From the NCBI GenBank assembly GCA_019931105.1, contig JAIOUW010000001.1:1054001-1118000 (forward strand): DNA of 64,000 bases, written 5' to 3'. Below, piece by piece: positions 17,355 to 26,123 of this stretch. The notes below the pieces were generated by a model. It saw nothing but the letters and a program-made list of their open reading frames with translations, had not been told where the DNA came from and did not search any database. This stretch comes from Flavobacteriaceae bacterium NBU2977. Lineage in GTDB: Bacteria; Bacteroidota; Bacteroidia; Flavobacteriales; Flavobacteriaceae. The position numbers and the translations under genes were made by a program. Every line of letters starts with the position of its first letter. Position 1 is the stretch's first letter.

Positions 17355-18629
17355 TTAATCCATAAACAATCCGGGAAGCCACAAAGAAAGGCTTGGAAAC
17401 AACGTTACGAGTACCAACACGACAAGGCTTACCAACAAGAATGGAAAACCGGCCTTACTGACCGCCCCAATGGATATTTTTCCAATGCTCGATGCTACAA
17501 AAAGGCAGACACCGACCGGTGGTGTCGTCAACCCAATGATAAGGTTCAAAACTGCGATTACCGCAAAATGAATCGGGTCGACATCAACGGCCAAGGCCAC
17601 TTTCAATAAAATCGGGAACAGGATCAATAGTGCCGCTATGGTTTCCATAAAAGTGCCTACCAGGATCAACAAAAGATTGATCAATAGAAGCACTACATAT
17701 TTGTTCGTGGTGAAGCCGAGAATTTCGTTGGAGATGGTCTGCGGAATCTGCTCGGTAATCAAAATATAGCCGAAAAGATTGGCAAAACCGACCAAGACCA
17801 TCAACGAGGCAGAGGTTTTCATACTATCCAACAGCACGACCTGAATGTTCTTGAAGTTCAACTTTTTATAGACGAACAAGCCGATGACCAGCGCATAGGC
17901 GACCGCTACTATCGAAGCTTCGGTAGGGGTAAATATTCCTCCGATAATCCCGTAAAGAATAATAAAGGTCATCAACAATGCCCAAAAAGTATCCACAAAA
18001 CCATGAAAAACTTCATTTAAGCTGCTACGCTTATGCTTGGGATATTTTTTTCTTTTGGATATGACATAGGCCGCAACCAATAATCCGACGCCCAATAATA
18101 GGCCTGGCAACGCTCCGGCCAAAAACAACTTACCCACTGACAAGCCACTTAAAGTGGCGGCAATTATCATAGGTACACTTGGCGGAATAATCGGCCCCAC
18201 CGTAGATGAGGCGGCAGTCACTGCACACGAGAAATCGGTATCATAACCCTCTTTTTTCATGGCCGGAATCATTATGGATCCCATACTTGCAGTATCAGAA
18301 ATCGCGGTGCCCGAAATTCCTGCAAAAAGCATGGAAGCACCGATGTTCACTAGTGATAGTCCCCCTCGAATATGGCCCAATACATGGTTGCAGAAAGCAA
18401 TGATCTTATCGGTCAGACCACCGTGGTTCATAAGGTTTCCGGCCATTATGAATCCCGGCACACTTAGTAGAACGAACACGTCGATACCAGAATACATTTT
18501 AATAGGCATGATAATCAACGGAATGCCCTTGACCACCAAGTAGGACAGACAGGCCAAGCCCAAGGCAAAAGCGATCGGAAATCGAAGTATAAGACCTAGC
18601 ACGAATACGAGGATTAAAATCCAGATCAT
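17355..18629 (-). CDS. TRAP transporter large permease (DctM family)
   Basis: A 424-residue membrane protein of about twelve helices, the ion-coupled transport subunit of a tripartite ATP-independent periplasmic transporter. DctM hallmarks include GISGTAISDTASMGSIMIPAMKK near the first third and the P-rich loop TVGPIIPPSVPMII. Its start overlaps the stop of the small permease gene by four bases. TRAP systems carry sugar acids, sialic acid or 2-keto-3-deoxy acids, consistent with the enzymes around it. They are much less usual than SusCD/MFS systems in flavobacterial sugar loci. Confidence 0.93.
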   Translation of the reverse strand: MIWILILVFVLGLILRFPIAFALGLACLSYLVVKGIPLIIMPIKMYSGIDVFVLLSVPGFIMAGNLMNHGGLTDKIIAFCNHVLGHIRGGLSLVNIGASMLFAGISGTAISDTASMGSIMIPAMKKEGYDTDFSCAVTAASSTVGPIIPPSVPMIIAATLSGLSVGKLFLAGALPGLLLGVGLLVAAYVISKRKKYPKHKRSSLNEVFHGFVDTFWALLMTFIILYGIIGGIFTPTEASIVAVAYALVIGLFVYKKLNFKNIQVVLLDSMKTSASLMVLVGFANLFGYILITEQIPQTISNEILGFTTNKYVVLLLINLLLILVGTFMETIAALLILFPILLKVALAVDVDPIHFAVIAVLNLIIGLTTPPVGVCLFVASSIGKISIGAVSKAGFPFLLVSLVVLVLVTLFPSLSLWLPGLFMD

Positions 18630-19087
18630 CGGCCCTGTCTTTTAAAATTTCGAATAATCCTTAACCCAAGATAATAGCCTATCGAGACCGACATCACGAA
18701 CATGCTTAAAAAAGCCAAGCCCATATTAAGGCCCATACTGGGTGATCTTTCGGTCAACCCAAGCAATATGAATTCTATGGAATAAATGCCCATCACGGCA
18801 AACAACAAAAACGTAATCATGGGAATCGTTTTTGCCAACAACTTCTGTAATCTTGCCGGCATACGTTCGTAGAACATATCCAAATGAACGAAAAAGTCAT
18901 TTTTCATCGCCAGACCGGCCGCAAAGGATATGGCATAGATAAAGCATATGCGCGATGCTTCCTCGGTCCACGATGGTGTGGGAATCGGCGTGAACCGACA
19001 AATAATCTGGATCAAAACCGTACCGATCAAACCCCAAGTGGTCAAAAGGGTCCCTATCTTTAATATACGCCCGACCAGCTTACGCAT
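18626..19087 (-). CDS. TRAP transporter small permease (DctQ family)
   Basis: A 153-residue protein with four predicted helices and the DctQ-like segment WTEEASRICFIYAISFAAGLAMKN. It forms the membrane complex with the large permease. Overlaps of 4 bp with the large subunit gene and 8 bp with the binding-protein gene show a tightly coupled operon in the order binding protein, small, large. Confidence 0.9.
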   Translation of the reverse strand: MRKLVGRILKIGTLLTTWGLIGTVLIQIICRFTPIPTPSWTEEASRICFIYAISFAAGLAMKNDFFVHLDMFYERMPARLQKLLAKTIPMITFLLFAVMGIYSIEFILLGLTERSPSMGLNMGLAFLSMFVMSVSIGYYLGLRIIRNFKRQGR

Positions 19088-20087
19088 CTTTTTCGTCTTT
19101 TAATCGATTGTATATCTTTTTCATTTCAGAAGATAGGCTTTCGTAAATAGCTTTCTCACATTTCTCCTTAAAGGCCTTTTTATCGACTTCAATAAACTCC
19201 ATACCCTTTGCCTTCAATTCGTCTTGAACTTTCTTTTCATTTTCCATGAACAATTGGCGCTCGTACGCCTGCATGTCTTTGCCTGCCTGTAAAAAAATCT
19301 CCTGAAGGTCAGGTGGCATTTTTTGAAACTGTTTTTCCCCCATTACGGCATACACCCAGCTTACAACATGGCCCGTAAGGTTTACGTACTGCTGTACTTC
19401 GGCAAAGCCTGCGTTGTTTATCATCGCAAACGGATTTTCTTGCGCTTCAATGGTACCCGATTGCAAAGAGGTAAAGACTTCTGAAAAAGCCATGGGGGTT
19501 GGTTTGGCACCCAAGGCCTCCCATGTCGTGACAAACGATGGTACATTGGGCACACGTATGATGAGTCCGTTTAGATCATCCGGATGCTTGATCGGCCGAT
19601 TGGACGTCAAATGCCGTGGTCCTCTCTGAAAATGTGCTACGGCCCTCAAACCCGCCTTTTCAATCATTTCCTCCTCGATTTGCCTACCTAAAGGCCCATC
19701 GATATATTGCTCCATATTCGAAGGGTCTTCAATAAGAAATGGCAATTCACAAAAAGTGGCCACCTCGAACCAATTGGTCAAAGTAGAACCCGTTGTGGTC
19801 ATGTCGATGACTTCTGCCTTGATCATTCGCAGTGCCTCGATTTCCTTGGCCAATTGTTCAGAAGGATAAAGCTGCATCTTGATCCTTCCCTTTGAACGCT
19901 CCTCTAAAATTTCCTTGAAATAGGCAAAGGCCTTGTACCAGGTATGGTCTTCTTTGACCAAAAGTGCCGTACGCAAAAGAAACTCAGGTTCCGGAGCTTT
20001 TGATTTGCAATTAAGTAAAAGAGCAAAAGTCGATAATAGCAAAAATGTTTTTGCCGTTAATCTTGCCCTTTGCCCCCTTTTGCCCAT
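19080..20087 (-). CDS. TRAP transporter solute-binding lipoprotein (DctP family)
   Basis: A 335-residue periplasmic binding protein. The N terminus has a lipobox LLNC with C27, so it is membrane-anchored rather than free. Family features are KEILEERSKGRIKMQLYPSEQL near the start, and RVPNVPSFVTTWEALGAKPTPM with the carboxylate-binding Arg and the following loop. Sugar acids or keto acids are the likely ligands. It begins 3 bp after the stop of the lipoprotein RidA gene, which ties an imine/enamine deaminase to the transporter. Confidence 0.92.
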   Translation of the reverse strand: MGKRGQRARLTAKTFLLLSTFALLLNCKSKAPEPEFLLRTALLVKEDHTWYKAFAYFKEILEERSKGRIKMQLYPSEQLAKEIEALRMIKAEVIDMTTTGSTLTNWFEVATFCELPFLIEDPSNMEQYIDGPLGRQIEEEMIEKAGLRAVAHFQRGPRHLTSNRPIKHPDDLNGLIIRVPNVPSFVTTWEALGAKPTPMAFSEVFTSLQSGTIEAQENPFAMINNAGFAEVQQYVNLTGHVVSWVYAVMGEKQFQKMPPDLQEIFLQAGKDMQAYERQLFMENEKKVQDELKAKGMEFIEVDKKAFKEKCEKAIYESLSSEMKKIYNRLKDEKDA

Positions 20088-20090
20088 TGG

Positions 20091-20669
20091 TCAGTCTTGC
20101 ACCTCGACGATCATTTCAATTTCAACGGCAATATTGCTTGGCAATGAACCCATGCCGACAGCGGCGCGGGCATGCTTGCCACGTTCTCCGAACACCTCGA
20201 CCATCAAATCGGAAAAACCGTTGATGACTTTCGGGTGATCTGTAAATTCGGGCATCGCATTGACCATACCCAAAACTTTGACACACCTTTTCACTTTGTT
20301 GAGATTACCCAGCTCGGCCTTCAACACTGAAAGTTGGTTAATACCGGTAATACGTGCGGCCTCGTAACCTTCTTCTATGGTCAAATCGGCACCGACCTTA
20401 CCCGTTATATTCTCACCATCGGCCTTAAGCGGGCCTTTGCCTGACAAAAAAATCATGTTTCCAACACGAACGGCATTCACATAATTGGCAACGGGAGCCG
20501 AAGGTGTACTCAGTTCAATGCCCAGTTCCTTTAGTTTGGCCTCGGGGTCATATTCTGGGTCAATCGATTCTTTTGCATCAGGTTCTGAAGCGGTATCATG
20601 CTTTTGCTCAAGCGGCTGATTACATGCAAAAAATGTAAATAAAATCAATGCGAATGCTAGTTTGTTCAT
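20091..20669 (-). CDS. RidA family lipoprotein
   Basis: A 192-residue RidA/YjgF-type protein; the catalytic family hydrolyses reactive enamine/imine intermediates of PLP enzymes to keto acids and ammonia. The RidA domain occupies about 50-190, with the conserved Arg (R168 in HARAAVGM) and the SLPSNIAVEIE end. Unusually, residues 1-16 form a lipoprotein signal (FFAC, C16), followed by an acidic linker, so the enzyme should sit on the periplasmic side of a membrane. It is the first gene of the TRAP operon. Confidence 0.88.
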   Translation of the reverse strand: MNKLAFALILFTFFACNQPLEQKHDTASEPDAKESIDPEYDPEAKLKELGIELSTPSAPVANYVNAVRVGNMIFLSGKGPLKADGENITGKVGADLTIEEGYEAARITGINQLSVLKAELGNLNKVKRCVKVLGMVNAMPEFTDHPKVINGFSDLMVEVFGERGKHARAAVGMGSLPSNIAVEIEMIVEVQD

Positions 20670-21080
20670 TTCTGAGAGGTATTTGTGTAAAAACTTAGAG
20701 ATAAATATAATGAACTCATTTAAACTATTTCAATTATAACAAGATTTCGGAAACGGTGAAAAAATCAATTACGGACTATCGGAGCAGGGGAAATTATTTT
20801 GGCATAAACAGGTGTTTGTGGAATTAAAAATCTTGGCTTAAAATCCATACTTTTCTTTGACCAATATCTAATTAACTGATTCTCAAACAGCCGTAAAATC
20901 ACCGTTTTTAAATTTTATTGTTTATAGAAACCCTTCGAAACCTAAATTAGGGGTATAGGTGACCGGAAATGCGTCTCGAAACAGCTTGGCTGCAATCATA
21001 GAGAAGTTAACAAAACTACATTCCTTTGCTGGAATGTTGTATCTATTAAAAGTTATCTTTAGACATATAAATCCAATTCT
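20670..21080. other. 411-bp divergent intergenic region
   Basis: Lies between the minus-strand RidA-TRAP operon and the plus-strand hydrolase, so promoters for both are expected. I see a candidate -7 element TATCTTTA at 21054-21061 close to the hydrolase start and a short inverted repeat CATTCC/GGAATG at 21019-21036 just upstream of it. No ORF or RNA gene is apparent. Confidence 0.4.
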
Positions 21081-22022
21081 ATGAGGCTATGTTCATTGCT
21101 TACTTCTTTTATCATATTAATTAGTTGTACCGACAAATATGAAAAATTTAAAAAAGTGCCCGACTATATTACCAATGCATCTACTTTAGATGCAACTTAC
21201 TTTAAGGCATATGACGAAACCTTAAATTTATGGAACATTCCTTTTGAAGAATTATATATTCCTACCACCTACGGTATTGCACATGTTATTGTAAGTGGCC
21301 CTAAAAATGAGGAACCTATTGTATTACTTCATGGAATGAACGCCAGTTCTACCATGTGGTACCCGAATATAGAATCACTTAGCAAAAACCACCGTGTGTT
21401 TGCCATCGATTTTATTCTAGAACCAGGAAAATCTTATCTGTTTAATGATATTGAAAATGTAGAAGAGGTCACCGATTGGTATGAGGAGGTCTTATATGTT
21501 TTGGAGTTGGAGAGCTTCCATTTAATTGGCGCTTCCCGGGGAGGATGGTTAGCCGTTAATCTAGCATTGCACAATCAAGAAAAAATTAAAAGCCTATTGC
21601 TATTAAGTCCTGCTCAGACTTTTATATGGATTAGACCAAGCCTGGATCTTTTCAAGAATATTGTCACATTACTTTCTTCGAAAGACAAACAAATTGATCA
21701 AAGTTTGGAAAGCATGTCAACCGATGTTGAAAATATCAGTGATACATACCTCAAACAATATAAAATAGGTTTGGAAAGGAAATCAGAAAACAAATTTGTG
21801 ACCAGCATGAAACCCTTTTCCAATGAAGAATTGAAATCTTTACAAATGCCAGTTTTGGTTCTAATTGGCGATGATGATATGATCAATGAGAAAAGAACAA
21901 TTGAAATCGCCCGTTTGCTGCCAAAAGGTAAAGGTGAAGTTATACCTAATGCAGGGCACTTTCTATCTATTGATCAAGCCAAGTTGGTAAATGAAAAAAT
22001 GGTGACATTTTTAAACCAATAA
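21081..22022 (+). CDS. alpha/beta hydrolase lipoprotein
   Basis: A 313-residue protein with a lipobox (ISC, C16) and an alpha/beta-hydrolase fold: oxyanion region VLLHGMNASSTMW, nucleophile elbow GASRGGWLA, acid in LIGDDDM, and catalytic His in NAGHFLS. The substrate is unknown. It runs against the strand of the surrounding catabolic operons, splitting the RidA-TRAP operon from the PLP-enzyme operon, and by eye its codons are more A/T-rich than its neighbours, so it may have been inserted later. Confidence 0.8.
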   Translation: MRLCSLLTSFIILISCTDKYEKFKKVPDYITNASTLDATYFKAYDETLNLWNIPFEELYIPTTYGIAHVIVSGPKNEEPIVLLHGMNASSTMWYPNIESLSKNHRVFAIDFILEPGKSYLFNDIENVEEVTDWYEEVLYVLELESFHLIGASRGGWLAVNLALHNQEKIKSLLLLSPAQTFIWIRPSLDLFKNIVTLLSSKDKQIDQSLESMSTDVENISDTYLKQYKIGLERKSENKFVTSMKPFSNEELKSLQMPVLVLIGDDDMINEKRTIEIARLLPKGKGEVIPNAGHFLSIDQAKLVNEKMVTFLNQ

Positions 22023-22142
22023 TGCATCGAAGCGTAAAATGGGCATCAAGGCAACCTATACCATAATCCCAAAGATTATTATCCTTTCAAGGAGTTCGAA
22101 CAACATTCATGATAAAATTTCCAATTAAGTTGCCAAGTGCGT

Positions 22143-23381
22143 CTATGCACTTTCCAAAACTTCCTTGACTCTTTGCGCTACGATCCGCTCTTGACCGGGT
22201 TCCATCATCCAAGTTGTGATACCCACCTGTTCTTTGTTTCCGACGGTTTCAATCGATGGATGCCCGTCACGCAATCTTTTTCGCATTTCGTCGGTAGAGA
22301 TTCCCACGACTTTTTCATCCCATCGGATATAAAGACTGGGCACGTGATTGGCATGTGGCGGCACATGAATTTCTGTTTCGACCCCTTTGACCGAGGCAGC
22401 GCTATCACTGATCAATTTAATTTGGTCTTCCCAGAGTTCCCATTCTTTTTTGTGATCCCTTGCCAAATATAGTTCCAAGGCTACCATCATACCCAATACT
22501 TCCTCTTTGTTCACTTTCATCCCGCGGGCAATCGTAGCCCCTCTAGGAGGCGTATGCAGCCTTGCTGCCTCAATATACTTTCGTTTCCCCAATAGTAGTC
22601 CGGCACTCTGGGGACCTCGGATTCCTTTTCCTCCTGAAAAACAGACAAGGTCAAAACCTAATTTGGTAAACTTAAAGAGATTTTCCACTGGGGGCACATC
22701 AGCGGCACAGTCGATAAATGTCGGAACGTTGTGCTTCTTGCCCAAGGCAACGAATTCTTCATATTTGATTTGACCTTGATCCGTATTGGCGTTCAAAAAC
22801 CAGAGCATGGCCGTGTTATCATTTATGGCCTTTTCAAGTTCTTTGGCGGTCTCGATCTCCACGATCTTGGCCCCTGTGTTGATCAAGGCATGGGTATAGC
22901 CGATAGCATGTGCCTTTTGAACGATTACTTCGTTCTTCAGCCCCTTGGTATCAGGAAGCTGGGCGACTTTCTTTTCATCCATGCCGCACATTACACCGGC
23001 CAAACCTATGGTCATCGCGCCAAAGGCCCCTGAAGAGACCGTAGCGTATTCACAGTCCAACAATTCAGCTATCCGCTCCCCTACTTTATCATGGAGCTCA
23101 TCTAAATTCACATATTCGGTGGCGCCGTAACTTATGGCATCGGTAACTTCTTTGTGCATCAGCGACCCGGTCATCGATGTATAGGTGCCCGCGGCATTGA
23201 TGAACGTACGCAAGCCCAGTTCTTTAAAAAAATCGCGAGCAACCGCGCCGCTTACCGGAAGTGCGGATTTGGCAACGGTCTCCTCCGCAGCCTTTGCGGC
23301 CAATATACTCGGGCCAAAAATTCCGCCTACGAACGGAATCGCCGTTAATGTTTTCAGTGCTTTTCTTCTTGTACTCATCAT
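22143..23381 (-). CDS. Tat-type SelA-like PLP enzyme (glucosaminate ammonia-lyase-like)
   Basis: A 412-residue fold-type I PLP enzyme of the SelA-related group that includes D-glucosaminate-6-phosphate ammonia-lyase (DgaE). The PLP-Lys is K252 in CFSGGKGIRGPQSAG. Substrate-side motifs INAAGTYTSMTGS (61-73) and ATVSSGAFGAM follow the family. The N terminus (STRRKALKTLTAIPFVGGIF, ending near AAKA) reads as a twin-arginine signal, so the enzyme would leave the cytoplasm already loaded with PLP. It is last in the operon with RidA, RraA and the deacetylase-type amidohydrolase. The likely reaction is loss of water and ammonia from a 2-amino-2-deoxy sugar acid to give a 2-keto-3-deoxy acid. Confidence 0.82.
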   Translation of the reverse strand: MMSTRRKALKTLTAIPFVGGIFGPSILAAKAAEETVAKSALPVSGAVARDFFKELGLRTFINAAGTYTSMTGSLMHKEVTDAISYGATEYVNLDELHDKVGERIAELLDCEYATVSSGAFGAMTIGLAGVMCGMDEKKVAQLPDTKGLKNEVIVQKAHAIGYTHALINTGAKIVEIETAKELEKAINDNTAMLWFLNANTDQGQIKYEEFVALGKKHNVPTFIDCAADVPPVENLFKFTKLGFDLVCFSGGKGIRGPQSAGLLLGKRKYIEAARLHTPPRGATIARGMKVNKEEVLGMMVALELYLARDHKKEWELWEDQIKLISDSAASVKGVETEIHVPPHANHVPSLYIRWDEKVVGISTDEMRKRLRDGHPSIETVGNKEQVGITTWMMEPGQERIVAQRVKEVLESA

Positions 23382-23400
23382 TCAAAATTTAATGGTTTCT

Positions 23401-23877
23401 CTAGTCAACTGCCGCTATACAGTCCATCTCGACCAACGAATTTCCCGGAACGCCCCCATAAGTGGCTACTGTGGTCCTTACCGGAGGATTCTTTCCAAAA
23501 CGTCCACGGAAAACTTCATTCATGGCTTTGTAATCGCCCAAATCGGCCAGATATACATTCACTTTCAAAACTTGCTCCATGGAAGAACCGTTTCGTTCGA
23601 GCTCTTTTTGCAGTTCTTGCAAGACGATTTCAGTATGGGCCTTTATTTCAAAAGGTTCGGTATGGGCCCCTTTACCCGCTATATACAAGGTGTTGCCATG
23701 TCTAACGGCCCCCGAAAAAAGCGGAATGTCTTGATCGGTAACGATATCGCCCACGACCTCTTTCTTCGCCTGTTTCTCTTTTTTGGTCATTGCATTGGCC
23801 GAACCTATGCCAAAAAGTGCTGCAAGTGCCACTCCTATTTTTTTGAAGGAAGCCCTTCGTGTTGTTTTTTCTTCCAT
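23401..23877 (-). CDS. Tat-type RidA family enamine/imine deaminase
   Basis: A 158-residue protein with KTTRRASFKKIGVALAAL at the N terminus, a twin-arginine signal, then a RidA domain with the catalytic Arg (R134 in PPVRTTVAT) and LVEMDCIAAV at the end. It lies 19 bp upstream of the PLP ammonia-lyase-like gene in the same operon; RidA proteins clear the enamine released by such lyases. Two exported RidA proteins in one locus (the other at 20091) is unusual. Confidence 0.88.
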   Translation of the reverse strand: MEEKTTRRASFKKIGVALAALFGIGSANAMTKKEKQAKKEVVGDIVTDQDIPLFSGAVRHGNTLYIAGKGAHTEPFEIKAHTEIVLQELQKELERNGSSMEQVLKVNVYLADLGDYKAMNEVFRGRFGKNPPVRTTVATYGGVPGNSLVEMDCIAAVD

Positions 23878-23899
23878 GTTTCCTATTTTTAATTTACTA

Positions 23900-24817
23900 T
23901 TACCAAGTTCGTTTTTTTAATAATTGACGTATCTGTTCTTTCGGTACGGGAAGTTCGTCAATATGATCGTTGAGCCATTTCGAAAAATCCTTTTCGATTT
24001 CGTCGGTCCATTTGTTATCGATCTGACCCGGGGTATATTTTCCTTCCTTCAATCTTGAAATTCCGAACAAATCGCGCAAGCGGATTATCTCTGAAGTTAC
24101 GACAACTTTTTCGGCCAGATGGGCAGGGATAAAGACCACACCCTCTTTCTTGCCCAGAACCACATCACCGGGAAGTACCGTTGCTGCACCGATACGAATG
24201 GGCGAATTAATGCCCAGCAACATCACTTCGGTAAGAAAAGATGGATGCCATCCTCGTACGAAGGCATTGAAACCTTCAATTTCAGAAAGCCCTTCTTGAT
24301 CTCTACTGGAAGCATCGAAAACCACCCCGGTCTTCGATTTTGCAAAGATGGAGTTTCCAAGGTTATCACCTATCAACGTACCGTCGACTATTTTTCCAAA
24401 ACCATCGGCGACATACACGTCGCCGACCTGCAGCATATCTATTGGCCATGAATTCGTATTGCCAATGTAGCCCTCTGACTTGCCTTGTTTTTCAATCTGA
24501 TCGGAGACATCGGGTCGGTTCGGCATATACTGGACCGTCAGTGCCCTACCTACTACTGGCACATCATCATGTAATAGTTCCCATCCGCCCTCGAACTGGT
24601 TATGATAACCCTCATTTCGCAATACGCCCCAAGCCTCTTCGATGGCCACTTCTTTAAGCCGTTCAAGAATATCATCGGCAACCTTGGGCCGACCATCTTC
24701 AAATCGTTCGCCCTGCCAATGTGGAGTCAAGAAAATGATACGATCTTTTGAAGTAGTCTGGGCAAGTGCAAAATTGCACATCAAAATTCCAATAATTAAA
24801 AGCTTTATATTTCGCAT
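23900..24817 (-). CDS. exported RraA family protein, probable aldolase
   Basis: A 305-residue RraA/HMG-aldolase fold protein with a Sec signal peptide (core LLIIGILMCNFALA, then QTT). The fold's metal/substrate motif is kept: GVVFDASSRD with R172 and D173, preceded by GNLG-type turns, and an FVRGWHPSF segment follows. RraA proteins that only bind RNase E lack these features; aldolases of the family split 2-keto-4-hydroxy acids to pyruvate. Next to the ammonia-lyase-like enzyme, a 2-keto-3-deoxy sugar acid is the natural substrate. An extra C-terminal tail of about 60 residues is present. Confidence 0.82.
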   Translation of the reverse strand: MRNIKLLIIGILMCNFALAQTTSKDRIIFLTPHWQGERFEDGRPKVADDILERLKEVAIEEAWGVLRNEGYHNQFEGGWELLHDDVPVVGRALTVQYMPNRPDVSDQIEKQGKSEGYIGNTNSWPIDMLQVGDVYVADGFGKIVDGTLIGDNLGNSIFAKSKTGVVFDASSRDQEGLSEIEGFNAFVRGWHPSFLTEVMLLGINSPIRIGAATVLPGDVVLGKKEGVVFIPAHLAEKVVVTSEIIRLRDLFGISRLKEGKYTPGQIDNKWTDEIEKDFSKWLNDHIDELPVPKEQIRQLLKKRTW

Positions 24818-24850
24818 GTCTTCTTAATTCGGTGTAACTATTTTACTATT

Positions 24851-26113
24851 TTATTCTTTGTTCCAAACTTCGGCGGCCAACCCATTAAGGTCATAGACCA
24901 CCTTACCTTCCCTGATCGTCAATTCACACTCCAACTTTTTGGTGCCTTTCATCTTTTTGCCCTTGGTGTCGATAAATCCAAAATCGCCTTCACGCAGATT
25001 CAAAATGGCCATATCGGCCACCGCCCCGACCGACAGGTGCCCCAAGTCTTCTCGCTTGATCGCTTTCGCAGAACTCCATGTTGTCGCCTCAATGACCTCG
25101 CTGACCGGCATGTTCAGGTTTAAAAACTTGGACATTACATTGATGATATCCTTCATGCCCCCGTTCATACTGCCCGTATGCAAATCGGTACTTATGGTAT
25201 TCGGCTTAAAACCCTGTTGCAAGGCTGGTACGGCCTGCTCGAACAAAAAGCTACCACCGCCATGGCCAACATCGAAAACAATACCTCTTTTTTGTGCCTC
25301 AAAGGCAAAATCTTCGACCTTGCCATTTTCGTTTACCAAAGGTGTTCGGCCATTGACATGCGCATAGGCATGCGTGAAAATATCCCCGGGCCGTAATTTT
25401 TCCATGAACAAGGTTTTCAGCGAAAGTTCTGGGTCACTACCGCCAAAATCTATCATTACCGGAATGTTAGCCAATCTACCGGCTTCGACCGCACGCTCGG
25501 TCGGTGTCCAGTCAAACCCTGAATAATGTGCCAATTTTACGCCGACCACATAATCAGGGTATCGCTTAGCGACCATGGCCGTTAATTTGGGATCCATATC
25601 GGCCTGATTTTGTTCAATGGCACCTCCTTTCATTCCAGAGCCCACAATGTTCAGAAAAGAGAGTACCCTAGTTTTCGAACGGTCTATGACCTGTTCTTTG
25701 AACAGTCTAAAATTTCTCCAGCCCGCACCGCCTACATCAACTATTGTCGTAACCCCTATTCTTAGGCTAAAACCATCTGGTGGAAGTGCCGTAAAACTGT
25801 TACTTAGGTAGGCATCGGGCTCGGTTCCGTGAAAGTTATGGCTGTGGATATCGATTAGTCCCGGAGCAACAATAAACCCTTCGGCGTCGATTGTCTTTGC
25901 CGCTTTCGTTTCTGAAATCTTCGCGGAAACCTCGGCTATTTTCCCTTCTTTTATAGCAATGTCCAGAACTTTGTCAATTCCGTTCTTGGCATCTATTACA
26001 TGGCCATTTTTTACAAGAATATCATACTCTTGCCCGCTGCAAAACAAAACACAGCATAGCAAAATAAGGATGGTGGTCCTAAACTTTTCAATTGGTATTT
26101 TCATGATCATCAA
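24851..26113 (-). CDS. exported deacetylase-type amidohydrolase (EF_0837-like)
   Basis: A 420-residue amidohydrolase with a signal peptide (core TTILILLCCVLFCSG). Metal-binding motifs are IDIHSHNFHG, GVKLAHYSG with the bridging Lys, FTHAYAH and STDLHTGS. The segment SKTRVLSFLNIVGSGM is typical of the EF_0837/AHA_3915 deacetylase family, whose genes neighbour SelA-related PLP enzymes in other bacteria. It may remove the N-acetyl group from an acetylated amino-sugar acid outside the cytoplasm. Other in-frame ATGs lie within four codons of the start. It is 33 bp from the RraA gene and 10 bp from the dehydrogenase gene. Confidence 0.85.
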   Translation of the reverse strand: MMIMKIPIEKFRTTILILLCCVLFCSGQEYDILVKNGHVIDAKNGIDKVLDIAIKEGKIAEVSAKISETKAAKTIDAEGFIVAPGLIDIHSHNFHGTEPDAYLSNSFTALPPDGFSLRIGVTTIVDVGGAGWRNFRLFKEQVIDRSKTRVLSFLNIVGSGMKGGAIEQNQADMDPKLTAMVAKRYPDYVVGVKLAHYSGFDWTPTERAVEAGRLANIPVMIDFGGSDPELSLKTLFMEKLRPGDIFTHAYAHVNGRTPLVNENGKVEDFAFEAQKRGIVFDVGHGGGSFLFEQAVPALQQGFKPNTISTDLHTGSMNGGMKDIINVMSKFLNLNMPVSEVIEATTWSSAKAIKREDLGHLSVGAVADMAILNLREGDFGFIDTKGKKMKGTKKLECELTIREGKVVYDLNGLAAEVWNKE

Positions 26114-26123
26114 TTAAATATTA

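Noticed and set aside
23185-23892. 235-codon plus-strand frame over the PLP enzyme and RidA genes
   Set aside because: It overlaps two well-supported genes antisense and its translation is not protein-like.
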